64,000 bases of DNA from an uncultured Flavobacterium sp. (GTDB taxonomy: Bacteria > Bacteroidota > Bacteroidia > Flavobacteriales > Flavobacteriaceae): contig NZ_OY730230.1 in the NCBI RefSeq assembly GCF_963422545.1, positions 372,001-436,000 of the forward strand, given 5' to 3'. The position numbers and the translations under genes were made by a program. Below, piece after piece: positions 44,580-52,533 of this stretch (positions are counted from its first letter, which is position 1; every line of letters starts with the position of its first letter). Under the pieces are notes generated by a model. That model was given only the letters and a program-made list of their open reading frames with translations. It was not told where the DNA came from and did no database searches.

Positions 44580-45257
44580 TTAAGTTATTTTTAATAATAA
44601 GTTAGGGTCGGGACAGTTTTCTATATAAAAGTTAAGGTCATTTGTGTTGCAAACTCCGGGATAATCGCCCCAATAGTCTTCAATATTTTGTATAATTTGA
44701 AAGTGTACATGAGGTGCATAATCTCCGTTAACGTCTGAATTTCCTAAAGTAGCAATTTTTTCGCCTTTTCGAAATAACGTCCCAACGGTAAGATTCTCTA
44801 TACTTTCTAACGATAAATGTCCGTATAAAGTATAAAATTTTTCATTTTCAACTTCATGTTCCAAAATAATAGTCGGGCCATAATCGCCCAAACCAATGTT
44901 GTTTTTAAAACTATGTACTTTTCCGTCAAGCGGAGCCAATACTGGAGTATTTGCTTTTGTCCATAAATCCAGACCAATATGTATGTTACGTTCCGGAATA
45001 GAATCGTTTTTAAAAATTGTGCTTCGCTGGTATAAAGTCCGCCCTTCGATATAGCCTCCATAAGCGACTTCGGCGTTATTTTTTTCCAGATAATTTGAAA
45101 TAAAATTCTGGAATTCAACAGCATTTTCAGGCTTGTATTCTACTAACTCTTGATTGGTAACAGATAAATCCAGTGGGATGTATTTAGAAAAATCAATACT
45201 TGAGTCAATTACTTTTGTAGGTGGTAAGGCTTTTAAAATAGAGGCAAGAGGTTTCAT
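44580..45257 (-). CDS. M23 peptidase-fold protein without signal peptide, 225 aa
   Basis: A LytM/M23 metallopeptidase fold. The metal ligands are visible as HIGLD (about residues 91-95) and HVHFQI (about 184-189), with VLAPLDGKVHSF and YTLYGHLS between. No signal peptide is seen, so it may act in the cytoplasm or be exported by another route. The domain resembles the stand-alone middle module that in other bacteria is fused to class III aminotransferases; this is from memory and unverified. The gene lies 12 bases after the methyltransferase gene. Confidence 0.8.
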   Translation of the reverse strand: MKPLASILKALPPTKVIDSSIDFSKYIPLDLSVTNQELVEYKPENAVEFQNFISNYLEKNNAEVAYGGYIEGRTLYQRSTIFKNDSIPERNIHIGLDLWTKANTPVLAPLDGKVHSFKNNIGLGDYGPTIILEHEVENEKFYTLYGHLSLESIENLTVGTLFRKGEKIATLGNSDVNGDYAPHVHFQIIQNIEDYWGDYPGVCNTNDLNFYIENCPDPNLLLKIT

Positions 45258-45269
45258 AAAGTTTTAAAT

Positions 45270-45935
45270 TTAGGCGACTTTTTCAATAATTATTAGTTCG
45301 TTATGAACTTCTACGCGGGGCAGCATTTTTGAAGTAAATAACTTGGGGTTAATTTCGGCAATGTATTTTCTGTTTCGAACATTATGGGCTTCATCCAAAA
45401 TCATGGTATTGAATAAAACAAATCCCTGATCCTTTAAAAGCGAACAAACACGCTCGCTAAAAAATTTCTCAAACAAAAAGTTAGGCATATGAATGTCCTC
45501 AAAAATATCGATGATTATCAAATCATACTTTTCTTTTGTTTTTAAAACAAACTCAAAAGCATCATCAATAATAACGTCCAACTGTTTTATCTGATTAAGG
45601 TTAAAATACTCATTTGCAATCTGAATCATATCTGAGTCAATCTCAACTCCTGTAATTTTACCTTTATATTCAATTTCATCAACTAATGTTTTTATTACGC
45701 TTCCTCCGGCAACACCCAGTAATAAAACATGATCCATTTCAAGAATTGCATTATATCCAATGTTTCTAAGTCCGTACCTTAATATACGCTGCAAACTTCC
45801 GTAGGAGTAATTGGTATTTTCAGAATCTAAAACTAACTCACCATTTGCCCAGGTAACTTCTATTGTTTTACTTCGGGCTGATTTTTTTTTGAATATTTTA
45901 ATTGGAATTAAATAACTGAATAACTTTTGAATCAT
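45270..45935 (-). CDS. Spermidine-synthase-like methyltransferase, 221 aa
   Basis: A class I SAM-dependent transferase of the spermidine/spermine synthase fold. Motif I is LLGVAGGSVIKTLVDEI (about residues 71-87), followed by GVEIDSDMIQIANEYFN and DVIIDDAFEFV. The catalytic acid and polyamine pocket of true spermidine synthase are not clear, and this group is often only an orphan methyltransferase. It is first gene of the minus-strand operon with M23-like, lipoprotein, secreted and NTF2-like genes. Confidence 0.75.
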   Translation of the reverse strand: MIQKLFSYLIPIKIFKKKSARSKTIEVTWANGELVLDSENTNYSYGSLQRILRYGLRNIGYNAILEMDHVLLLGVAGGSVIKTLVDEIEYKGKITGVEIDSDMIQIANEYFNLNQIKQLDVIIDDAFEFVLKTKEKYDLIIIDIFEDIHMPNFLFEKFFSERVCSLLKDQGFVLFNTMILDEAHNVRNRKYIAEINPKLFTSKMLPRVEVHNELIIIEKVA

Positions 45936-45998
45936 TTTATATGCTTTTACTCAAAATTACCACTTTAAATCTTTTATTTTGCACAAAAATAAATTTTA

Positions 45999-46550
45999 AT
46001 GAAAAAACAATTGTACAAGTTCATCTTTCTAAAGCTAATGGGATGGAGAATAGTTGGAATTGAAAATGCTGAAGTGAAAAAATGTGTACTAATGGTAATG
46101 CCGCATACAAGTAATCATGATTTTTATGTAGGGATTTTTACCCGCGGAATCTCCGGATTGCAAATGAACTGGGTTGGAAAGAAAGAATTGTTTAAGTTTC
46201 CTTTTGGATATTATTTTAGAAGTGCAGGAGGCGAGCCGCTGGATCGTTCGGGCGGATTAAATAAAGTAGATTCTATTGCTTCGATTTTCGACCGCAAAGA
46301 AATTTTTAGATTAGCAGTTGCTCCGGAAGGAACTCGCAAAAAAGTAAAAGAAATAAGAAGCGGATTTTATTATATAGCACTCAAAGCAAATGTGCCAATT
46401 GTTCCGGTTGCATTTGATTGGGGCAAAAAGGAAGTTAATTTAGGTAAACCATTTTTTCCGACCGGTGATTATGAAGCCGACTTGCAAGTTTTAAAAAAGC
46501 ATTACGATGGAGTTATAGGTAAAATTCCTGAAAACGGATTTCAACTCTAA
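45999..46550 (+). CDS. PlsC-type 1-acyl-glycerol-3-phosphate acyltransferase family protein, 183 aa
   Basis: A glycerolipid acyltransferase. The family motifs are HTSNHD (HxxxxD, about residues 36-41), a second block around FRSAGGEPLDRS and the third block VAPEGTRKK (about 107-115). It is short for PlsC and lacks an N-terminal membrane helix, so it may use another acyl acceptor or donor. It is divergent from the methyltransferase operon, sharing a 63-base promoter gap. Confidence 0.85.
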   Translation: MKKQLYKFIFLKLMGWRIVGIENAEVKKCVLMVMPHTSNHDFYVGIFTRGISGLQMNWVGKKELFKFPFGYYFRSAGGEPLDRSGGLNKVDSIASIFDRKEIFRLAVAPEGTRKKVKEIRSGFYYIALKANVPIVPVAFDWGKKEVNLGKPFFPTGDYEADLQVLKKHYDGVIGKIPENGFQL

Positions 46551-46557
46551 ATTTCCG

Positions 46558-46600
46558 ATATTTTTTTGATTGCATGAGAATCGCTTAAATCAAAAATATT
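46558..46600. terminator. Bidirectional terminator between PlsC and XRE genes
   Basis: A stem of about 12 bp, ATATTTTTTTGATT with AATCAAAAATAT (small bulge), AT-rich, between two convergent genes. Confidence 0.5.
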
Positions 46601-46633
46601 TTAAAAAAATTTCAAATACACGATTTTTATAAA

Positions 46634-47110
46634 TTATGGGACATAGGCCTTAAATGTCCCATTTTTATAAAAAATAACTATTTTCTCAATTTCGCTTTCT
46701 TCTGAAATCAAATTTTGATTTTTTACTTCCGGCGAATATCTTGTTTGAGGTTTTTCTTCTTCCTTATAGTTTATTTGAGAAAACAAATCACCTGCAACAA
46801 AACTTTCATTTGACGAAGTAGGAGCGTTCGGTTTTTCAATTTCCAAAGTTTCGTAATTTTTCACATTACTATTTCCTTCTTCGTTTTTAGGAAAATTTCC
46901 TTTTCCGTTTAAAATCCAATAGAGGTCTACATCAGGAAAAACATCTAAAATTTTAAGTACAAAATCTAAGCTAGGTTTGTTTCTGCCCGAAAGTAGGTGA
47001 GACATACTGGATCGTTGTACGCCAATTCTATCTGCAAAAGAAGAAGCATTCAAGCCATAATAATCCAATAGAATTTCCAGTCTTTTTACAAAATCATCGA
47101 TGTTTACCAT
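46634..47110 (-). CDS. XRE-type helix-turn-helix regulator, 158 aa
   Basis: The N-terminal 60 residues form a Cro/CI-like HTH (SSFADRIGVQRSSMSHLLSG, about residues 19-38). The remainder is a hydrophilic, probably flexible tail ending in a short beta segment (KIVIFYKNGTFKAYVP). It is divergently transcribed from an M14 carboxypeptidase gene across a 312-base gap. Six copies of the palindrome TTTAC-N4-GTAAA lie in that gap, three beside each start, and one covers this gene's own ATG. It is therefore the likely binding protein and an autorepressor. Confidence 0.9.
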   Translation of the reverse strand: MVNIDDFVKRLEILLDYYGLNASSFADRIGVQRSSMSHLLSGRNKPSLDFVLKILDVFPDVDLYWILNGKGNFPKNEEGNSNVKNYETLEIEKPNAPTSSNESFVAGDLFSQINYKEEEKPQTRYSPEVKNQNLISEESEIEKIVIFYKNGTFKAYVP

Positions 47111-47187
47111 TGTAAATTATTTAAATTAAATAACGTGTTTACAAATGTAATTAAAAGGGATCATATAACATATTTTACAGTTGTAAA
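47103..47187. promoter_or_regulatory. Operator sites O1-O3, XRE gene side
   Basis: Three palindromes TTTAC-N4-GTAAA: 47103-47116, 47138-47151 (one mismatch) and 47174-47187. They are spaced about 35 bases apart. O1 includes the XRE start codon. The even spacing suggests occupancy on comparable faces of the DNA. Confidence 0.7.
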
Positions 47188-47337
47188 TTAGATTTATTAT
47201 TGATTAACTAGAGAATAATAACTTCAAATAATACAATATAATTATCTGAAAAACAATAATATAATTATTTTTATTTAAAGTAATAACATTTGTTAACTAT
47301 AACACGATCAAGACATCAATAAAGTACTGAATCAGTG

Positions 47338-47408
47338 TTTACATTTCTAAATTATTGCTATTTTTAATTGTTTACAATTGTAAAAATAAAGATGTTTACT
47401 TTTGTAAA
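47338..47408. promoter_or_regulatory. Operator sites O4-O6, carboxypeptidase side
   Basis: Three more TTTAC-N4-GTAAA palindromes: 47338-47351 (one mismatch), 47371-47384 and 47395-47408. The last ends 14 bases before the carboxypeptidase ATG, so binding there would block transcription or translation start. The 150 bases between O3 and O4 hold nothing clear except AT-rich DNA. Confidence 0.7.
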
Positions 47409-47422
47409 CTAATCGAAAGACA

Positions 47423-48577
47423 ATGAATTTAGAAGAACTATTTAACCAATACAAAGAAGAATCCATAGAAGGTCGTTACTTAACTTTAGACCACATTCAA
47501 CCTTTATTAGATAAATTAAATACGAACAATCAAGTCAAAATTATTGGTACATCAGTTTTAGGCGAACCTATATATAGTTATGAAATTGGTACCGGAGAAA
47601 CACGTATTTATCTTTGGTCTCAAATGCACGGAAACGAAAGTACCACTACAAAAGCGCTATTTGATTTTATTAATGTATTAAACAGCGGATCAGAATTTGC
47701 AGAGAAAATGCTTAAAACATTTACGTTTTACAATATTCCAATATTAAATCCTGATGGCGCGAGGCTTTATACACGCGAAAATGCTAATAAAATTGATTTA
47801 AATCGCGATTCTCAGAACCTGACTCAGCCGGAAAGCAAGGTTTTAAGAGAAGTATTCGAAACTTTTAAGCCTCATTACTGTTTTAACCTCCATGATCAGC
47901 GAACTATTTTTGGTGCAGGAGAAACAGGAAAACCAGCTACAGTTTCATTTTTAGCTCCTTCTTATAACGAAGAAAGAGAGATCAATGACAACAGATTAAA
48001 GGCTATAAATGTGATCGCAGGAATCAATGATACTTTACAAAAATACATTCCCGGTCAGGTAGGTCGATTTGATGATTCGTTCAATATCAATTGTATAGGA
48101 GACACTTTTCAGTTTTTAGGAGTTCCTACAATCTTGTTTGAAGGTGGTCATTTCCCTAATGATTATGAAAGAGAGATTACCCGAAAGTTCTTGTTTTTTG
48201 CTCTTATTACGAGTTTTAAACTGATTGGCGAAAACGATTTAGTTGCTAATAGAATTCATGATTATTTGAATATTTCACAAAATAAAGTCGTTTTTTATGA
48301 TTTTATGTATAAAAATGTCAAAATAAATTATGATGGTATCGAAATTATTACGAATTTTGTCGCACAATACAAAGAAGAATTGATTGAAAATAAGATTCAC
48401 TTTAACGCTTACATAGTTGAAGTAGGCGAGTTGGAAAATTATTTTGGACATTATGAATACGATGCAAAAGGAGCACTTTATTCAGATGACATTACAAATT
48501 TTCCGAAAATGAATCAAAAAGCAGATTTTTGTTTAGATAAAAATGTTAAATTTGTTAACGGATTGATAAAAAGTTAA
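47423..48577 (+). CDS. M14 family zinc carboxypeptidase, 384 aa
   Basis: A carboxypeptidase-A fold. The zinc ligands are in QMHGNESTTTKA (His and Glu, about residues 71-82) and in FNLHDQRTIFG (about 155-165), and RLYTRENANKIDLNRD carries the Arg/Asn-Arg substrate site. The catalytic Glu is probably in TILFEGGHFP. There is no signal peptide, so it is a cytoplasmic enzyme. It is divergent from the XRE regulator with three operator palindromes just before its ATG. Confidence 0.9.
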   Translation: MNLEELFNQYKEESIEGRYLTLDHIQPLLDKLNTNNQVKIIGTSVLGEPIYSYEIGTGETRIYLWSQMHGNESTTTKALFDFINVLNSGSEFAEKMLKTFTFYNIPILNPDGARLYTRENANKIDLNRDSQNLTQPESKVLREVFETFKPHYCFNLHDQRTIFGAGETGKPATVSFLAPSYNEEREINDNRLKAINVIAGINDTLQKYIPGQVGRFDDSFNINCIGDTFQFLGVPTILFEGGHFPNDYEREITRKFLFFALITSFKLIGENDLVANRIHDYLNISQNKVVFYDFMYKNVKINYDGIEIITNFVAQYKEELIENKIHFNAYIVEVGELENYFGHYEYDAKGALYSDDITNFPKMNQKADFCLDKNVKFVNGLIKS

Positions 48578-48654
48578 TTTTTATGTGAATTTGTTGTTTT
48601 TTATATATATTTTTATACTTTGTAATAGCAATTAGTAATATTAATTAAAGAATT

Positions 48655-49134
48655 ATGAGTAAATTTCGTTTAGATGAAGTAGATCACCAGATTTTAGATA
48701 TGTTAATAGACAATACGAGAGTTCCGTTTACTGACATTGCAAAAAAACTATTGATTTCTGCTGGAACAGTACATGTCAGAGTAAAAAAAATGGAAGACGC
48801 AGGGATAATAATGGGCTCTTCATTGGCCTTAGATTATGACAAATTAGGGTACTCATTTATTGCTTATGTTGGGGTATTTCTTAATAATACATCTCAAACT
48901 AAATTTGTATTAGAGCGCATCAATCAAATTCCTTTCGTTACAGTAGCATCTGTAACTACAGGGAAATTCAATATTTTTTGCAAAATTAGAGCAAAAGATA
49001 CTAAGCACGCAAAAGAAGTTATCTTTATGATTGACGATATTGAAGGTGTTTACAGAACTGAAACAATGATTTCATTAGAAGAAAGTATAAACGATAAGAA
49101 GCGTTTGATGCATACTATTTTTAAAAATATGTAA
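48655..49134 (+). CDS. Lrp/AsnC family transcriptional regulator, 159 aa
   Basis: An N-terminal winged helix-turn-helix (DEVDHQILDMLIDNTRVPFT and ISAGTVHVRVKKMEDAG, about residues 6-48). A C-terminal RAM/AsnC ligand-binding domain follows (VGVFLNNTSQTKFVLERI, EGVYRTETMISLEES). It forms multimers that respond to amino acids. It lies 77 bases after the carboxypeptidase gene on the same strand and upstream of PEP carboxylase; its targets are unknown. Confidence 0.93.
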   Translation: MSKFRLDEVDHQILDMLIDNTRVPFTDIAKKLLISAGTVHVRVKKMEDAGIIMGSSLALDYDKLGYSFIAYVGVFLNNTSQTKFVLERINQIPFVTVASVTTGKFNIFCKIRAKDTKHAKEVIFMIDDIEGVYRTETMISLEESINDKKRLMHTIFKNM

Positions 49135-49162
49135 TATTTTCTTGAATGCTATATTTAAATAT

Positions 49163-49191
49163 AACCTCAAGTTTATTCTTGGGGTTTTTTT
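49163..49191 (+). terminator. Terminator of the Lrp gene
   Basis: A 9-bp stem AACCTCAAG with CTTGGGGTT (one T-G pair), loop TTTATT, then a T run. Confidence 0.8.
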
Positions 49192-49224
49192 ATGACTAAT
49201 TAACCAACCAACTACAACACAATT

Positions 49225-51810
49225 ATGTACACGTTACCCAAAATTGAACGCTTTAATCAAGATGTTCTCTCTAAATACTACATTTATAATAGTGTTTTTA
49301 TAACATTACCATTTGATTCTATTGATAATACGGGAGTTTTACTTCCTTTATTTACAGAAACTTGCGAAACAGGCTTTAAAAAACAGGAAACTCCAAAGGA
49401 AATCTTTGATTTCTTTTCTAATAAATACCTAAACAATGCTTCAGAGACTGAAAAAATCGACTTAATGTTTCGATTTATTCAGTATATAGAACGCCAAATC
49501 GTTTTATTTGACGCTATTGAAGATGCAGCTTTTCCGGTTGTTAACAATATGGAAGGCCGTGGATCTTTGCGTGATATTAAAGAAAAATCAGATGCAAAGG
49601 AAAAAGATGAGGAATTAATAGAATTTCTTGAAAATTTTAATGTTAGAACTGTTCTAACAGCGCATCCAACACAATTTTATCCTGGACCTGTTTTAGGGAT
49701 TATAAATGATTTGACCGAAGCTATTCGTTTGAATGACTTACTAAAAATCAAACAATTATTAGCACAATTAGGTAAAACGCCTTTTATCCAGAACGAAAAA
49801 CCAAATCCTTATGACGAAGCGGTTTCTTTGATTTGGTATTTAGAAAATGTTTTTTATGCCACTTCCGGAGAAATTGTTCATTATTTACAGAAAAATATCC
49901 ATCACGGAAAAGCTATTCAAAATCAATTAATCAAACTTGGATTCTGGCCGGGAGGAGATCGTGACGGAAATCCTTTTGTTACCACTGAGATCACTTTAAA
50001 AGTAGCAGAACGTTTGCGTACTTCTATTTTAAAGTGCTATTATATCGAAATGAGAAATCTTAAACGTAAGTTAACTTTCTCAGGAGTAGATACTTTGGTA
50101 GCAGAACTTGAACATAAACTTTATCGTTCTGTTTTTTATTCTAAAGGGGAAATTTACATCACTTTAGAAGAATTATTGTCGCAATTAAACAAAATACGAA
50201 GCATTATTATTGAGAAACACCAATCATTATACTTAGATGAATTGGAAGCTTTTCTGGTAAAAATTAATCTATTTGGTTTTCATTTTGCAACTTTAGATAT
50301 TCGTCAAAATAGTAAAATTCATGAGGCAGTATTCAAAGATGTAGTTAATCATTATCTGAATTCCGGTTCGGAAATGTTCCCTGAGAATTATTTTGAATTA
50401 TCTGAATCTGAAAAAATAACCGTTTTATCAAAAGTTAAAGGAGAATTAAATCCGAATGATTTTAATGATGAAATTACAAAATCGACTTTAGAATCTGTAC
50501 AAGCTATTAAAGCAATTCAGAAAGCTAACGGTGAGTTTGGTGCAAATCGTTATATTATCAGTAATAATGAAAGTGCTCTCAATGTAATGGAAACTTTTGC
50601 AATGATTCGTTTGAATGATTGGGAAAATCCAAGTGTAGACATTATTCCGCTATTTGAATCAGTTGATGATTTACAAAACGCTCATGAAATCATGGAGCAA
50701 TTGTATACTAATCCAGAGTATTCTAAGCATTTGCAAGCTAGAGGAAACAAACAAACTATTATGCTTGGTTTCTCTGACGGAACTAAAGATGGTGGTTATT
50801 TAATGGCAAACTGGAGTATTTATCAGGCAAAGGTTGCCTTGACAGAAATCTCCAGAAAATACGGAATTAAAGTTATTTTCTTTGACGGCCGTGGCGGACC
50901 TCCGGCTCGTGGCGGTGGAAAGACACACAAGTTTTATGCCTCTTTAGGACCAAAAATAGAAAATAACGAAATTCAAATTACAGTACAAGGACAAACAATT
51001 AGTTCTAATTTTGGAACTCTTGATTCTTGTCGTTATAATATTGAGAATTTATTGAGCGCCGGTGTTACAAATCAGGTTTTCAGCAAAGCTCAAAACGAAT
51101 TGTCTGCTGAAGAAACTGCAATTTTAACACAATTAGCCGGTTTAGGATATGATAAATATTTGAGTTTCAAAAATCACCCAAAATTTATCCCTTATTTAGA
51201 AAAGATGAGTACGTTGAAGTATTATTCTAAAACAAATATTGGAAGCCGTCCGTCAAAAAGAAGTAAATCTGAACAATTGGACTTTGCAGATTTAAGAGCA
51301 ATTCCTTTTGTAGGTTCCTGGAGTCAGTTGAAACAAAATGTACCAGGTTTCTTTGGAGTAGGATCAGCTTTAAAATATTTTGAAGAAAGTGGTCAATGGG
51401 ATAAAGTACACAATTTGTATCACAATTCGTTGTTCTTTAAAACCTTGCTTGAAAACAGTATGATGTCATTGGCAAAATCATTTTTCCCGCTTACAGCGTA
51501 CATGAAAAAAGATCCTGAGTTTGGCGAATTTTGGCAAATTATTTATGATGAATTCTTAGAAACAAAACGTCTTTTGCTTAAAATTGCAGATCATAAAACC
51601 CTTATGGAAAATTATCCTGATGGTATAGCATCTATTCAAGTAAGAGAGCGTATTGTGTTGCCACTCTTGACAATACAACAATATGCTTTGTTAAGAATTA
51701 ACGAATTAAATAAAGAAAACAGTACTAACGAAGACCTGATTAAAGTATACGAGAAAATCGTAACAAGATCACTTTTCGGAAACACTAATGCTAGTAGAAA
51801 CTCGGCATAA
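49225..51810 (+). CDS. ppc: Phosphoenolpyruvate carboxylase, 861 aa
   Basis: Carboxylates PEP to oxaloacetate, feeding the TCA cycle. The catalytic His lies in VLTAHPTQ (about residues 152-159), and WPGGDRDGNPFVT follows. The flexible loop is GRGGPPARGGG (about 558-568) and the late GSRPSKR motif carries catalytic Arg. The length is slightly under the E. coli enzyme (883). The C-terminus ends NTNASRNSA, close to the classical QNTG end but altered, so regulation by aspartate may differ. Confidence 0.95.
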   Translation: MYTLPKIERFNQDVLSKYYIYNSVFITLPFDSIDNTGVLLPLFTETCETGFKKQETPKEIFDFFSNKYLNNASETEKIDLMFRFIQYIERQIVLFDAIEDAAFPVVNNMEGRGSLRDIKEKSDAKEKDEELIEFLENFNVRTVLTAHPTQFYPGPVLGIINDLTEAIRLNDLLKIKQLLAQLGKTPFIQNEKPNPYDEAVSLIWYLENVFYATSGEIVHYLQKNIHHGKAIQNQLIKLGFWPGGDRDGNPFVTTEITLKVAERLRTSILKCYYIEMRNLKRKLTFSGVDTLVAELEHKLYRSVFYSKGEIYITLEELLSQLNKIRSIIIEKHQSLYLDELEAFLVKINLFGFHFATLDIRQNSKIHEAVFKDVVNHYLNSGSEMFPENYFELSESEKITVLSKVKGELNPNDFNDEITKSTLESVQAIKAIQKANGEFGANRYIISNNESALNVMETFAMIRLNDWENPSVDIIPLFESVDDLQNAHEIMEQLYTNPEYSKHLQARGNKQTIMLGFSDGTKDGGYLMANWSIYQAKVALTEISRKYGIKVIFFDGRGGPPARGGGKTHKFYASLGPKIENNEIQITVQGQTISSNFGTLDSCRYNIENLLSAGVTNQVFSKAQNELSAEETAILTQLAGLGYDKYLSFKNHPKFIPYLEKMSTLKYYSKTNIGSRPSKRSKSEQLDFADLRAIPFVGSWSQLKQNVPGFFGVGSALKYFEESGQWDKVHNLYHNSLFFKTLLENSMMSLAKSFFPLTAYMKKDPEFGEFWQIIYDEFLETKRLLLKIADHKTLMENYPDGIASIQVRERIVLPLLTIQQYALLRINELNKENSTNEDLIKVYEKIVTRSLFGNTNASRNSA

Positions 51811-51840
51811 TAAAAACTTATAATATTAAAAATTGTAAAA

Positions 51841-52356
51841 ATGAATGCAGATCAATTAACAGAAAATGAATATTCAGGAGGATTTTCAAACTACATTAAA
51901 GAAGCCGGAAATGTAAATTTATTTGAAGAGTTAGAAATCTCTTTACATGATTTTATAAAGTTTGTTCAAAATATCCCAATGGATAAGTTTGATTATCGTT
52001 ACGCAGAAGGAAAATGGACCATTAAAGATATTATCCAGCATATTATGGATTGCGAACGTATTTTTGCTTATCGCGCATTGCGATTTTCGAGAAATGATAA
52101 AACGCCTTTGCCAAGTTTTGAAGAGGATGATTATGCAAATAGTACAGATTCAGGAAGTAGAAGTATACAAAGTTTATTGACTGAATTGTCAGCATTAAGA
52201 CATTCTAATTTATTATTTTTCAAAAGTTTATCCGAAGAACAACTGAAAAGAATTGGTACAGCTTCTAACAATCAAATTTCTGTGCGTGCGTTAGGTTTTG
52301 TGATTATTGGTCACCAAAAGCATCATCAAAAAGTTTTTGAAGAAAGATATTTATAG
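51841..52356 (+). CDS. DinB family protein, 171 aa
   Basis: A four-helix bundle metalloprotein. The metal His residues are visible in IIQHIMDCERIFAYRALRF and in VIIGHQKHHQKVFEERYL near the C-terminus. The family includes thiol transferases and DNA-damage-induced proteins, with no substrate predicted here. It lies 30 bases after ppc and is probably cotranscribed. Confidence 0.9.
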   Translation: MNADQLTENEYSGGFSNYIKEAGNVNLFEELEISLHDFIKFVQNIPMDKFDYRYAEGKWTIKDIIQHIMDCERIFAYRALRFSRNDKTPLPSFEEDDYANSTDSGSRSIQSLLTELSALRHSNLLFFKSLSEEQLKRIGTASNNQISVRALGFVIIGHQKHHQKVFEERYL

Positions 52357-52371
52357 TTTTCTATTAAGTAT

Positions 52372-52417
52372 AAAACAAAAAATCCTGTGAAATTTACTTC
52401 ACAGGATTTTTTGTTTT
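52372..52417 (+). terminator. Strong terminator after DinB
   Basis: A 20-bp perfect stem (52372-52391 with 52398-52417), loop ATTTAC, with A and T runs on the sides. Confidence 0.85.
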
Positions 52418-52439
52418 ATAGAATTTCTACTCACAGTTT

Positions 52440-52517
52440 GTCCTTGCGAGGAAAAGCAAACTTTGCGAGCATTGAAACAGACATGCTACGTGAGATTGCT
52501 TCGTTCCTCGCAAGGAC
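52440..52517. repeat. Intergenic palindromic repeat, 78 bp
   Basis: The arms GTCCTTGCGAGGA (52440-52452) and TCCTCGCAAGGAC (52505-52517) are perfectly inverted. The interior is non-coding. The GCGAGGAA-type core resembles short interspersed repeats common in many bacteria. Confidence 0.65.
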
Positions 52518-52533
52518 TTGACTTGTGTTTTAA

